In this document: one piece after another, positions 8,299-16,077 of the stretch
Layout: the number at the start of each line of letters is the position of its first letter
Numbering within the stretch: the first letter of the stretch is position 1
DNA from: Brevundimonas goettingensis
GTDB taxonomy: Bacteria; Pseudomonadota; Alphaproteobacteria; Caulobacterales; Caulobacteraceae
Reading direction: 5' to 3'
DNA: 64,000 nt
Assembly: GCF_017487405.1 (NCBI RefSeq)
Contig: NZ_CP062222.1
Span: 2,961,001-3,025,000 of the forward strand
Position numbers and translations under genes: made by a program
Notes under the pieces: model-generated
Databases searched by the model: none
What the model was told of the DNA's origin: nothing
Seen by the model: the letters and a program-made list of their open reading frames with translations, nothing else

Positions 8299-8409
8299 TC
8301 AGACCGCGTGACAGAGCCAGTAGATCGCTAAGCCGACGATACTACCGACGAGCGAGCCGATCGAGGCAACGGTCGCAATGCCTGGCGCAGGATGATTGCT
8401 GGGATTCAT
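8299..8409 (-). CDS. 36-aa single-span membrane protein
   Basis: Begins MNPSNHPAPGIATVASIG, then a Gly/Val/Ile-rich span through about residue 33 ending LCHAV. The start overlaps the DUF3606 stop (TGATG), so it is probably translationally coupled to that gene. Function unknown. Confidence 0.5.
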   Translation of the reverse strand: MNPSNHPAPGIATVASIGSLVGSIVGLAIYWLCHAV

Positions 8410-8588
8410 CACGCCCTGCCAAGCTCCCGCTCGACATCCTCAGCGCGATTGCCGACCTTTTGAACCGCCGCACGGACCTCGTCTTCGCTCACCCCGAACT
8501 TCTCGGCCCAGTCGCGAGCCTCGTAATCTTCGCTGAGGCTGATGAGTTCGCGGTCTTGGCCGCCGGTCTTGGTCTTGTCGTCTGACAT
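8409..8588 (-). CDS. DUF3606 domain protein
   Basis: This 59-aa protein has the typical DUF3606 order: a KTGGQDRELISLSEDYE-like start, then RDWAEKFGVSEDEVRAAV and a short C-terminal helix. Strong AGGAGA spacing precedes ATG 8588. DUF3606 proteins are small helical proteins of unknown function, frequent in alphaproteobacterial chromosomes and phages. It is coupled to the downstream small membrane protein by a 1-base stop/start overlap. Confidence 0.8.
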   Translation of the reverse strand: MSDDKTKTGGQDRELISLSEDYEARDWAEKFGVSEDEVRAAVQKVGNRAEDVERELGRA

Positions 8589-8654
8589 GGTGGTCTCCTT
8601 CCACCGGAAGGAATCGACACGGCGGCGACCGGTTCCTGTGTGCGGAGACCGACG

Positions 8655-8882
8655 CTAGAGCGTGTCGGCCATGCGGACGGCGATCGGATCCCGCTTCGAC
8701 GCCGCCACCTCGGCTGCGAAGGCCTGCTCGGCCAGGTCGTGGTCAGCGATCACGCGCGGCTGGTTCGGCCGGAGCGTCGTGAGCCGATAGTGGGTAGCCC
8801 TAACCTTCACGCCGGCGACCTCGTCAACCTGCGTCAGGCAGACGCCGGTGTCCGACTTCAACAGCGTCCTTCTGACCGCCAT
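8655..8882 (-). CDS. hypothetical prophage protein
   Basis: From ATG 8882 (MAVRRTLLKSD) this is a 75-aa protein with predicted beta strands (CLTQVDEVAGVKVRATHYRL) followed by a helix (LAEQAFAAEVAASK). A TTG six codons upstream would extend it to 8900. Neither start has a clear ribosome-binding site. It runs in the same direction as the block to its left. No family recognised. Confidence 0.5.
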   Translation of the reverse strand: MAVRRTLLKSDTGVCLTQVDEVAGVKVRATHYRLTTLRPNQPRVIADHDLAEQAFAAEVAASKRDPIAVRMADTL

Positions 8883-8992
8883 CGCAGCACGTCCGATCAA
8901 ATGACCGGACTCAGCGCGGGCGTGCCGGGGTGGTTCCGCTTAGACCCAAGCCGAGCCGTGAACCTTAAGGTCTTCAGCGCCTTCTTGCATCC

Positions 8993-9142
8993 ATGCTGAC
9001 GGATGCCGAATGCCTTGAGCACGCTGACTTTCTCGACCGGTTGGCTGCAGCGGAAACTGACGAGTTTCTCAAGACCGCCTACGCCGGCATGGCGGCATAC
9101 TGGCGCGCCCTATCGAAGGTCAGTCGCCGGGATGAAGAGTGA
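8993..9142 (+). CDS. 49-aa helical protein
   Basis: Begins MLTDAECLEHADFLDRLA and ends KVSRRDEE, a charged two-helix protein with coding-like composition. It overlaps the 3' end of the leftward gene at 9120-9305 convergently by 23 bases. Function unknown. Confidence 0.4.
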   Translation: MLTDAECLEHADFLDRLAAAETDEFLKTAYAGMAAYWRALSKVSRRDEE

Positions 9143-9305
9143 CCAGGCGTCGATCGCCCTCGAAAATATGAGCCGCGATCGCGCTTGTGTGCTGACGGAG
9201 TAGTCGGCGCGCCTCCGCGGTAGCGCTAGGGAGATCTTCGGCGTCCAGCGGCTCCATATGGGGTACGGACGCGGCGCGGGTCTCGATGAAGCAGAAGTAA
9301 GTCAT
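9120..9305 (-). CDS. small DUF6894-like protein
   Basis: From ATG 9305 the product is 61 aa: MTYFCFIETRA, a short acidic turn (MEPLDAEDLPSATAEARRLL) and an amphipathic end. The pattern (beta strand with aromatic residues, D/E-rich DLP segment, A-rich helix) resembles the small DUF6894 family of alphaproteobacteria, but this is by eye only. The frame is open further upstream to 9398. Confidence 0.45.
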   Translation of the reverse strand: MTYFCFIETRAASVPHMEPLDAEDLPSATAEARRLLRQHTSAIAAHIFEGDRRLVTLHPGD

Positions 9306-9528
9306 GGAGAACGCCACTAGTCGCACTGGGATCGGCTGATGCCCTCGCGGGCCTGTCGCCAAGGGTCTGTATCGTTGACAGCCGGAGGCAGGCATCATGC
9401 ATCAGATCGGGGTTGGGCGCCAATATCCACCTCGGTTGGGCGGATCGACCGATGGACGACGCGTAGGCGTTTTATGACGCTTTGCTGGGTTCGGCCGGAA
9501 TCAAACCCCAGACGTTCAAGTGGTCGGT

Positions 9529-9930
9529 TTAACGCGCCCAAGGCCGTTTCGCAGCCTCAGGTGTTTTCGGATCCGCCAAGGGTTCCGCGCGCTTCTCGGG
9601 CGCCAGGCGGGGTGGGATCGATGGTGTTTCCCCCTGCCATTCCTTGGGCCAATCGGCCTTCAGCTCCATGCACCGGTTGGTTTCTGGCGGCGTGCCGTGG
9701 AAGGTGATCACTCCTTCGCACCCGAACCGCCGGCAACTTGGGTGTCGATTCCACAACGTCTCGCCGTCGCCCAGCTTCCAGGCCAGCCACTCCAAATCCG
9801 CCGGAAGGACCAGCAGGCAGCGGTTGCAGACGGACCAGACGACCCACCCCTGATCGATCATCTGGCCGATCGAGTTCGCACGCACACGCCACCAACTGAT
9901 CGGTCGCCGCTCCAGCTTCACATAGCTCAT
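9529..9930 (-). CDS. zinc-ribbon-like prophage protein
   Basis: This 133-aa protein carries CNRC (about residues 35-38) and CRRFGC (about 67-72), spaced as two halves of a metal-binding ribbon, then a basic Pro-rich tail. TTGAGG precedes ATG 9930. It is last of three leftward genes (10420 to 9529) with gaps under 20 bases, all apparently small nucleic-acid-style proteins. Exact role unknown. Confidence 0.6.
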   Translation of the reverse strand: MSYVKLERRPISWWRVRANSIGQMIDQGWVVWSVCNRCLLVLPADLEWLAWKLGDGETLWNRHPSCRRFGCEGVITFHGTPPETNRCMELKADWPKEWQGETPSIPPRLAPEKRAEPLADPKTPEAAKRPWAR

Positions 9931-9948
9931 GGCCTCAACGCCGCTCTA

Positions 9949-10221
9949 TCAAACCCACAGAGCGAGCGCGGCGCCACTGATCGGGCCGTCCTTCTGGTCC
10001 GTATTGCGCGTGTAGGTGACTTGGCTGTCGCGGCAGCCGCAGACACAGCGAAAGCGGTTGGATCGCCCTTCCCGGGGCCAGCCCGTCGGGCCGAAAAGGG
10101 GGCGAGGATCGATCAGTGCCGCGTGGCCACAGCCGATACGCTCACAGCGCACGACCATCCGCCGGCCGACCTTCGGCGCAATGTCTTCCCGGGCGGTCCG
10201 GGAGCGATTCGGATCCGGCAT
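9949..10221 (-). CDS. small Cys-rich (zinc-ribbon-like) protein
   Basis: This 90-aa protein has Cys pairs CERIGC (about residues 26-31) and CVCGC (about 59-63), consistent with a single zinc ribbon. It starts 4 bases after the upstream gene's stop and ends 18 bases before the next gene's start. Likely a small phage regulatory or structural zinc protein; no family assigned. Confidence 0.55.
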   Translation of the reverse strand: MPDPNRSRTAREDIAPKVGRRMVVRCERIGCGHAALIDPRPLFGPTGWPREGRSNRFRCVCGCRDSQVTYTRNTDQKDGPISGAALALWV

Positions 10222-10225
10222 AGCG

Positions 10226-10420
10226 TCACAGGACGTACTGGGCTGCGCGGCAGTTCAGCGCGCGCAACTGCTGCTCTGCCGCCAGGCGCTGGACGGAGCC
10301 CGGGCTCCGACCTTCGACGCGGGTCAGGATTTCGCGCGCTGCCGGCCATGCATCCGCGCGCGCCGCAAGCTCCGCGTCTAACTCAGCCAGCATGTCGGCT
10401 AAGGCTCGATCGTTCTTCAT
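10226..10420 (-). CDS. small helical prophage protein
   Basis: From ATG 10420 (MKNDRALADMLAELDAELAA) the protein is 64 aa, highly helical with alternating Ala/Leu and acidic residues. GGAGG lies 6 bases before the start, which argues against the longer open frame to 10585. It is first of a three-gene leftward unit with the two Cys-rich proteins. Confidence 0.6.
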   Translation of the reverse strand: MKNDRALADMLAELDAELAARADAWPAAREILTRVEGRSPGSVQRLAAEQQLRALNCRAAQYVL

Positions 10421-10597
10421 GTTCGCCTCCGGTTTGCCGACCCGAGGAAACTGACTCCTACGGGCAAACCCGGTTTGTCGCCAGAGGCGTGTTCCTGAAT
10501 TGTTCTCATTCGCTGTGGATCGCGAACATGGCCTGTGACGCAACCGTGTAGACTCTCGCCATGGTTGCCGGCCAGATGCTGGCAACTCGGGGAGTGA

Positions 10598-11155
10598 ATG
10601 ATGGCAGGCAAAGCGGCCGCTACGGGATGGGGTGTAGCTGGACTTCTGGCCTTGGCGCTGATGGGGAAGTGCGTGGGGAACAGCTCGCCGCCAGCCAGCT
10701 CACTGGCAGCGGCGGCGTCCACAAAGCCGAACGTCCAGCGTACCGTTTACGTCTCGGCGCCGTCACTCAATTGCCGGGCTTCAGGCAGTGCTTCGGCTGT
10801 CCGTGTTGAATCCCTCACGAGCGGCGCGTCGGTCGGCGTGGTCCAGGACAAAGGGGGTTGGTCACTTCTGGATCGCCCGACACCGTGCTGGGTGAGCACC
10901 CGCTATCTCAACACGTCTCCGCCGCCGGTGAGGGTGCGGGAGTTCGCATCGACCGAAAGCACCTCGGACACAAGGCGCAGCAGCAACTCGTCGGGATCGA
11001 CGCGACGCTCGTCGGGCTCATCGACAACGCGTCGGCGCACGCCGGACTACTCGTACGCTGGCATATGCCCTTGCCGCGGGCACCACGTTTGCATCGGCCC
11101 ACGCGGCGGCCGGTACTGCATCACCTCGGGCGGCAACAAGCGGTACGGGGTCTGA
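10598..11155 (+). CDS. secreted SH3-domain protein with Cys-rich C-terminus
   Basis: This 185-aa protein has an N-terminal hydrophobic signal (residues 8-22), a bacterial SH3-like segment (VSAPSLNCRASGSASAV through GWSLL and TPCWVSTRYL), a Ser/Thr/Arg-rich linker (about 115-150), and a terminal motif with CPCRGHHVCIGPRGG and YCITSGG. The C-terminal motif resembles the short Cys-rich tail found on prophage and plasmid SH3/nuclease proteins. A cell-wall-binding or host-envelope role is inferred from the SH3-like part. Confidence 0.65.
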   Translation: MMAGKAAATGWGVAGLLALALMGKCVGNSSPPASSLAAAASTKPNVQRTVYVSAPSLNCRASGSASAVRVESLTSGASVGVVQDKGGWSLLDRPTPCWVSTRYLNTSPPPVRVREFASTESTSDTRRSSNSSGSTRRSSGSSTTRRRTPDYSYAGICPCRGHHVCIGPRGGRYCITSGGNKRYGV

Positions 11156-11532
11156 GGTGTTACCTCGCCGCCCGCCACTCCCAAGCATCTGGAACGGCTC
11201 GGCCCGCAAGCCAGCACGCAGCGCCCTGGCGGCCTCAGTCCCGCACCGATAGGTTTCGCCGGCTTGCGTACAGGTCTGACCTGCTTCGGGAGCATCAACG
11301 CCCCATAGCCTGATCCGCTTGCCGCGGATCTCGATCGTATCGCCGTCGATGAAGGCGGCGCGGCCGATGTTGCCGGCGGGTCAGGAGGAAGCGCAATCCG
11401 AAAGTCAGCCGCGCGGCAAACATGGCCACGGCGAAGCCAGCCAGCAGGACCTTGAACCCGTGCTTTTCCCAGAAGGTCTTCGGGCGCAGGTCGGAGAGGT
11501 CGTCGTCGTCCCCGGAGCAGCGGTTCGGCCAT
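11156..11532 (-). pseudogene. truncated, frameshifted thermonuclease-like (SNase) gene
   Basis: One frame encodes FIDGDTIEIRGKRIRLWGVD then APEAGQTC, the conserved N-terminal half of staphylococcal-nuclease-like domains. It then loses the expected catalytic second half and runs antisense under the SH3 gene. Upstream, from ATG 11532, MAEPLLR must shift frame at a GGGG to continue as DDDDLSDLRP and a hydrophobic anchor (VLLAGFAVAMFAARL), then shift again to reach the nuclease part. At least two indels plus truncation make it non-functional. Confidence 0.55.
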
Positions 11533-11561
11533 GACGGGAGAGTATCACAACGGGGCTGCGA

Positions 11562-11852
11562 TCACTGTGGCAGGCTGGACAGGGCGGCGATCACTCTCTT
11601 CAGGCCTTGAGCCAGCTCCGGCGTGATCGCGCCGATCGCTGAGAGCACAACAGGGATGGCTCCGAGGATCCACGGTCCCCGCTTGCGAACGAACTGACAC
11701 AGCCGGCCGAGGCGATCGGCCAAGTCATGAACGACATCCGCCGCAGGCTTCAAATCGTCGAGGCTGTCAGCGATCCGTTCCATAGCGATGGCCATGCGCT
11801 CATCGTGCTGTGGCGCGGTTTTAATCGTTGGCGCCCCTACTGTTCGACGCAT
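11562..11852 (-). CDS. putative holin-like / phage membrane protein
   Basis: This 96-aa protein has a helical, charged N-terminal half (ERIADSLDDLKPAADVVHDL), then one clear span (about residues 60-77, GPWILGAIPVVLSAIGAI) and a short tail. AAGGAG lies 6 bases before ATG 11852. Single-span proteins of this size occur as holin candidates or superinfection proteins in prophages. It is far from the endolysin, so the holin call is weak. Confidence 0.5.
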   Translation of the reverse strand: MRRTVGAPTIKTAPQHDERMAIAMERIADSLDDLKPAADVVHDLADRLGRLCQFVRKRGPWILGAIPVVLSAIGAITPELAQGLKRVIAALSSLPQ

Positions 11853-11943
11853 CGGTTGCTCCTTCGAAGTTAATGAGAAGGTCAGGCCGGAGACGTCTCC
11901 CCGGCCTGGCTCTACTCAATCTGATGACCGGGGACGGAAGGCC

Positions 11944-12588
11944 TTACGCCGGGCAAGGCTGACCGTTCGGATCGACCTCGCGACCGTTGACGTTCGGATC
12001 GGACGTCTTGGTGTAGGCGTAGATGCGATAGCCGTCGGGAGCGCTCGAGTCCCGTACTGCGATGTACATGGCGACATCAGCCAAGTCGGTGCGGCCAGCC
12101 GCAACGGCTTGATCGTACCACATGTTGAAGTCATTGATGTCCTCTTGGCTCGGCTGGCCGATGGTGCTGACGTGAGTGTGCACGTCGCCCATCCAGTTGG
12201 CGCCAGTGATGCCCGTAATGTTGGGGGACACGTATGGGGTTTGGCCGGGCTGAGGAACCGGGCCGACACTGATATTGCCCAACTCCATCTGCGTTCCGTT
12301 GAAGCGGATATAAGCTTGGTGTTCCCGGCCAAAGATATTCTGGCCAGCCGAATAGGTCATAAAATCCTTCACGCCCTGGGCTGCCCGAGCATCGGCATCC
12401 CAGATTTTCCGGTTCTTCGGGATGGCGCACTGCTGCTCCTGAACCGTGGTGGATTCTTCGCCAATCGTGGCGTCGTTCGGATCCACAGGACCATTGACGA
12501 TTACAGGTTCGTCCTTGGGAAAGGGTTCGCTGCTGCCAGCAGGCCGGCGTTGGCCAGTGACGATGACGTCTCCAACGGTGTCAGTCAT
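11944..12588 (-). CDS. JAMM-motif (DUF4329/JAB-like) protein
   Basis: This 214-aa protein opens with DVIVTGQRRP, a motif common at the start of polymorphic-toxin-like alphaproteobacterial proteins. Near residues 135-150 it reads GDVHTHVSTIGQPSQED, an exact fit to the JAMM zinc signature H-x-H-x7-S-x2-D. An upstream Glu is also available. GGAG lies 8 bases before ATG 12588. There is no signal peptide or membrane span. JAMM proteins are usually isopeptidases, and JAB-like domains also occur as toxin warheads. Its role here is unknown. Confidence 0.65.
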   Translation of the reverse strand: MTDTVGDVIVTGQRRPAGSSEPFPKDEPVIVNGPVDPNDATIGEESTTVQEQQCAIPKNRKIWDADARAAQGVKDFMTYSAGQNIFGREHQAYIRFNGTQMELGNISVGPVPQPGQTPYVSPNITGITGANWMGDVHTHVSTIGQPSQEDINDFNMWYDQAVAAGRTDLADVAMYIAVRDSSAPDGYRIYAYTKTSDPNVNGREVDPNGQPCPA

Positions 12589-12813
12589 TTTTCAGTCTCC
12601 AAAAGTGCCGGTGCGGTGTGCAGCGGCTACTCGAGGAGGATGCGGGACGGCGGAGCTCAGGCGAGCTCATGATAGGAAAATAAACCTACCCGACGGAATC
12701 GCCTCGTCTCTTTCTGAAAAATTAGGAGCGCTCAGAAAATCGAGTTCGCATAAACCGTCTCGCTAACCCCTTGGCCAGCTCGAAGTCGAACGGCGCGTCC
12801 GTCGGTTCTGCAA

Positions 12814-13824
12814 TCACAGACCCACCCGTCCACTGACGTTCCCAACGAACGCCGTGGCGTGCCGGCGGTAGCCAAGCAGCACCTTCACGTCACGATGTCG
12901 CGTCTGGCGCATGACGTCCTCTGCGGTAAGGCCGGCGGCAAAGGCGGCAGTGACAAGTCCAGCACGAAGCGAGTGCCCAGACGTCCTGGCTGTGAGGCGC
13001 CCAGCCTCCTCATCGCTCGCTCCCGCTGCGCTCGATGCGCGAGCGACGCATCGCTTCAGAACGCGAGCTATGCTGCCCCCGGACATTCGGCCGCCCTGCT
13101 GCCCATGGCGACTGACCGTCACGAAGACCGGCCCTTTCCCTCCGCTCACCTGTCGCCAAGCCTCAAGGGCGGCGACAGGGCAGGTTGCCGCGAACGCGCC
13201 GCGGCAAACCGCAACTTCCTCGAGCTTGCCCATCTGGTTTGTTTTCGAGCGGCGCAGATGCAGGCGAAGCCCCTCGGGGACGCGCTCCACCCAGCCGTCA
13301 CCATCGCCGTCAGCATCCCAGTCCAAGCCGACCAGTTCAGATCTGCGAAGGGCGCTCGAGAAGCCGAGCAGAAGCAAGGCCCGATCCCGCATCCCTTTTC
13401 TGTTGGAAGGACAAGCTGCCACCAGACTGCGGATTTCGGCGACCTCGATCGGCCGGGCTTGTCTGAGAGGCGCCCCAATCTCTCGACGTATACCGAGGAG
13501 CACCGAGGCTAGGGGCTCATCGCGGGCTGACAACGCTGGGCTGCCTGACATTCGCAGGCGGTAATTGACTGCGGCCAGGCGCCGGCGGATCGTCGAGACC
13601 TTAGCGCCCCGCCTGGCCAACTGGTCGAGGTATATGGCGACGCTGGCAGTGGTGGGGCGCTCCGGCAAACCGAAATCGCGGCAGGCGGACAGGTAATCCC
13701 GCCAATCAGATTCGTACGCGCGGCGAGTGCTAGCGGCCCGGGATCGCCGCGCTCGATCGGCAGCTAGGGCGGCTGGAGACGTGCTTTCCGAGGGCAAGGA
13801 TGCGCGGAATTCCGTGATGACCAT
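12814..13824 (-). CDS. tyrosine recombinase / prophage integrase
   Basis: This 336-aa protein has the N-terminal SAM-like core-binding domain (TRRAYESDWRDYLSACRDFG) and a C-terminal catalytic domain with the Arg in FSSALRRSELVGLDWD, the HxxR pair in GHSLRAG, and the late His and Tyr around RHRDVKVLLGY. The gene ends the prophage block and starts 78 bases from tRNA-Arg, the typical place for an integrase that uses a tRNA 3' end as attachment site. It appears intact. Confidence 0.9.
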   Translation of the reverse strand: MVITEFRASLPSESTSPAALAADRARRSRAASTRRAYESDWRDYLSACRDFGLPERPTTASVAIYLDQLARRGAKVSTIRRRLAAVNYRLRMSGSPALSARDEPLASVLLGIRREIGAPLRQARPIEVAEIRSLVAACPSNRKGMRDRALLLLGFSSALRRSELVGLDWDADGDGDGWVERVPEGLRLHLRRSKTNQMGKLEEVAVCRGAFAATCPVAALEAWRQVSGGKGPVFVTVSRHGQQGGRMSGGSIARVLKRCVARASSAAGASDEEAGRLTARTSGHSLRAGLVTAAFAAGLTAEDVMRQTRHRDVKVLLGYRRHATAFVGNVSGRVGL

Positions 13825-13881
13825 GTGATGACCAGCTCGCCGGAGCTGCCACAGGATTCACCTATCGAATTGGCTAAGTGA

Positions 13882-13896
13882 CTGATTTCAAATCAG
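13882..13896. promoter_or_regulatory. perfect inverted repeat beside tRNA-Arg
   Basis: CTGATTT-C-AAATCAG is a perfect 7-bp inverted repeat between integrase and tRNA 3' end. It could be a weak tRNA terminator or an arm/core recombinase site. The position fits either, and the sequence does not decide between them. Confidence 0.35.
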
Positions 13897-13901
13897 CTAA
13901 A

Positions 13902-13978
13902 TGGCGCACCCGACACGATTCGAACGTGTGACCTTTGCCTTCGGAGGGCAACGCTCTATCCAGCTGAGCTACGGGTGC
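13902..13978 (-). tRNA. tRNA-Arg (anticodon CCG)
   Basis: The reverse strand folds as a 77-nt tRNA: acceptor GCACCCG/CGGGTGC, D-arm AGCTCAGCTGGATAGAGC, anticodon arm TTGCC-CTCCGAA-GGCAA with anticodon CCG, T-arm with GTTCGAATC, discriminator G and an encoded CCA. Its 3' end faces the integrase, so its 3' part is the likely attL/attR core. The second att copy should lie left of this window. Confidence 0.95.
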
Positions 13979-14135
13979 ATTCCGGCGACGACGCGACGGA
14001 CGACGGGCCTTACAGCAGGACGCGGGCGGCCTCAATCCCAAAGCGATGAAGACCGACGGCAAACCGGTTCGCAGGACTTGGCGAACCCCGACGGCGGGCC
14101 TAGCGTCCGCCCCTGATTGATCCCGGAGTTCCGCC

Positions 14136-15419
14136 ATGCGCGCCGCCGTCCTGATGCTGCTGTTCCTGCTGGGCGCCTGCGCCACCATGCCGAGGGCGGA
14201 TCCGACCGGCGACAGCCTGGACCGAATTGCGAAGGACTATGTCGCCCTGACGCTGGAAATCGGCGAGCGCGAGCCCGGTTATGTCGACGCCTATTACGGC
14301 CCGGCGGAGTGGCAGGCGGCGGCGAAGGCGAACCCGCGCACCCTGCCCCAGCTCATCCAGGGCGCCGCCGTTCTGACCCAGCGCCTCGACGCCGTGTCCG
14401 ACAGGGGTCAGGACGCCGCCAGCGTGCAGCGGCGCAAGTATCTGAAGGCCCACGTCTCCGCCGCCTCGGCCCGCCTGCGCATGCTGTCGGGCGAGAAGAT
14501 GAGCTTCGCCGACGAGGCCTGGGCCCTGTTCGGCATCCGGCCCGAGCTGAAGCCTCTGGCGGACTACGACCCGATCCTGGCCCGCATCGACGCCCTCGTC
14601 CCCGGGACCGGTCCGCTGACGCCCCGCATCGCGGCCTTCAAGGCCGGCTTCGTCATTCCCAAGGCCCGGCTGGAGCCCGTCATCTCGGCCGCCATCACCG
14701 AATGCCGCCGCCGCACGGCCGCTCATATCGCCCTGCCCGCCAATGAGCGTTTCACCCTGGCCTTCGTCGGCGACAAACCGTGGTCGGGCTATAATTATTA
14801 CCTCGGCGACGCGGCCTCGAAGATCGAGATCAACGCCGACTTCCCCATCGACGTCGACCGCGCCATCGATCTCGGTTGCCACGAGGGCTACCCCGGTCAC
14901 CATGTCTACAACGCCCTGCTGGAGCGGACCTTCGTCAAGGAGAAGGGCTGGGTGGAGATGAGCGTCTATCCGCTGTTCTCGCCGATGTCCTTCGTCGCCG
15001 AGGGCAGCGCCAACTACGGCATCGACCTGGCCTTCCCGGGCAATGAGGCCCAGGCGTTCACGCGGGACGTGCTGATGCCGCTGGCGGGCCTGCCGCCCGC
15101 CGACATCGCCGCCGACGCCGAGCTCGGCCGGCTGACCCGTCAGCTGGCCCGCGCTGAATACACCATCGCCGACGACTATCTGTCCGGTCGGGTCGGTCGC
15201 GAAGAGAGCATCGCCATGCTGTCGAAATATCTGCTGATGCAGCCCGACAAAGCGGCCCAGCGCCTGCGTTTCATCGACACCTATCGCAGCTACATCATCA
15301 ACTACGGCCTCGGCCGCGACACCGTTCAAGCCTGGGTCGAAGGTCAGGGTCCGGACCACTGGCGCGGGATGGAGACCCTGCTGGCCAGCCAGATCCTGCC
15401 GGTGGATCTGTTGAAATAG
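14136..15419 (+). CDS. DUF885 family lipoprotein, putative metalloprotease-like
   Basis: This 427-aa protein has a signal peptide and lipobox LLGAC (residues 11-15). The helical body contains the DUF885 hallmark HEGYPGHHV (about residues 250), which resembles an HExxH-type metal site. DUF885 proteins are periplasmic or outer-membrane-anchored in alphaproteobacteria and are suspected peptidases. It is the first backbone gene beyond the prophage attachment tRNA. Substrate unknown. Confidence 0.85.
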   Translation: MRAAVLMLLFLLGACATMPRADPTGDSLDRIAKDYVALTLEIGEREPGYVDAYYGPAEWQAAAKANPRTLPQLIQGAAVLTQRLDAVSDRGQDAASVQRRKYLKAHVSAASARLRMLSGEKMSFADEAWALFGIRPELKPLADYDPILARIDALVPGTGPLTPRIAAFKAGFVIPKARLEPVISAAITECRRRTAAHIALPANERFTLAFVGDKPWSGYNYYLGDAASKIEINADFPIDVDRAIDLGCHEGYPGHHVYNALLERTFVKEKGWVEMSVYPLFSPMSFVAEGSANYGIDLAFPGNEAQAFTRDVLMPLAGLPPADIAADAELGRLTRQLARAEYTIADDYLSGRVGREESIAMLSKYLLMQPDKAAQRLRFIDTYRSYIINYGLGRDTVQAWVEGQGPDHWRGMETLLASQILPVDLLK

Positions 15420-15474
15420 GGGCGGCGCGCTTTTGCTCGACCCTCCCCCTTCATCCTGCTAACCACCGCACCGC

Positions 15475-15996
15475 ATGAAATTCCCCGACCGTATCCCCCG
15501 CATCGCCTGGGCCGCCTATGGCTTCGCCCTGGCCATCATCGTCCTCGACCAGTGGAGCAAGGCCTGGATCCTGAACGGCCTGGAGCTGCGTGACGTAGGC
15601 CGGGTGTTCGTCTTCCCGCCTGTGTTCAACATCAGCTACGTCGAAAACACGGGTGTCAGCTTCGGCCTGTTCGGCGGCGGTTCGGCGCGCTGGGTGCTGT
15701 CGCTGTTCTCGGTCGTCGTCGCCGCAGGCCTGGCCTGGTGGGCCACCCAAGCCGACCGTCGCCTGCTGATCACCGCCATCGGCTTCGTCATCGGCGGGGC
15801 TCTGGGCAACGCCATCGACCGGATCCGATTCGGCTATGTCGTCGATTTCCTCGACTTTTCCGGCACCGGCGTCTTCCCCTGGGTGTTCAATATCGCCGAC
15901 AGCGCCATCACCATCGGCGTGGTTCTGCTTATCCTCGACAGCGTTTTGTCGGATCGCAGGGCCGCTCAGGTTGGCGTTGTCCACGAAAAGTCGTAA
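15475..15996 (+). CDS. lspA: lipoprotein signal peptidase (signal peptidase II)
   Basis: This 173-aa inner-membrane aspartyl protease cleaves the signal peptide of diacylglyceryl-modified prolipoproteins. It has four predicted TM segments, DQWSK at residues 25-29, NISYVENTGVSFG (52-64), and the catalytic aspartates D115 (NAIDR) and D142 (NIADS). Length is normal. It precedes a lipoprotein gene of the DUF3035 family, a common order in Caulobacterales. Confidence 0.95.
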   Translation: MKFPDRIPRIAWAAYGFALAIIVLDQWSKAWILNGLELRDVGRVFVFPPVFNISYVENTGVSFGLFGGGSARWVLSLFSVVVAAGLAWWATQADRRLLITAIGFVIGGALGNAIDRIRFGYVVDFLDFSGTGVFPWVFNIADSAITIGVVLLILDSVLSDRRAAQVGVVHEKS

Positions 15997-16077
15997 TCAG
16001 CCGCTCTTGAGTGTTTCCCCATTCTTGAGTTTCCCAGGGGCGCGCACCCTCAAGCGCCGCCGGAGTTGAGCCCACAC

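Noticed and set aside
9520..10551. Plus-strand frame (343 aa) in the prophage
   Set aside because: Overlaps three minus-strand genes that have ribosome-binding sites and Cys motifs; its own sequence is Arg/Pro-rich shadow.
14100..15359. Long minus-strand frame (419 aa) opposite the DUF885 gene
   Set aside because: Antisense shadow created by GC-rich third positions; residue composition (Gly/Arg/Asp/Val repeats) is not protein-like and the plus-strand gene has the HEGYPGHHV motif and lipobox.
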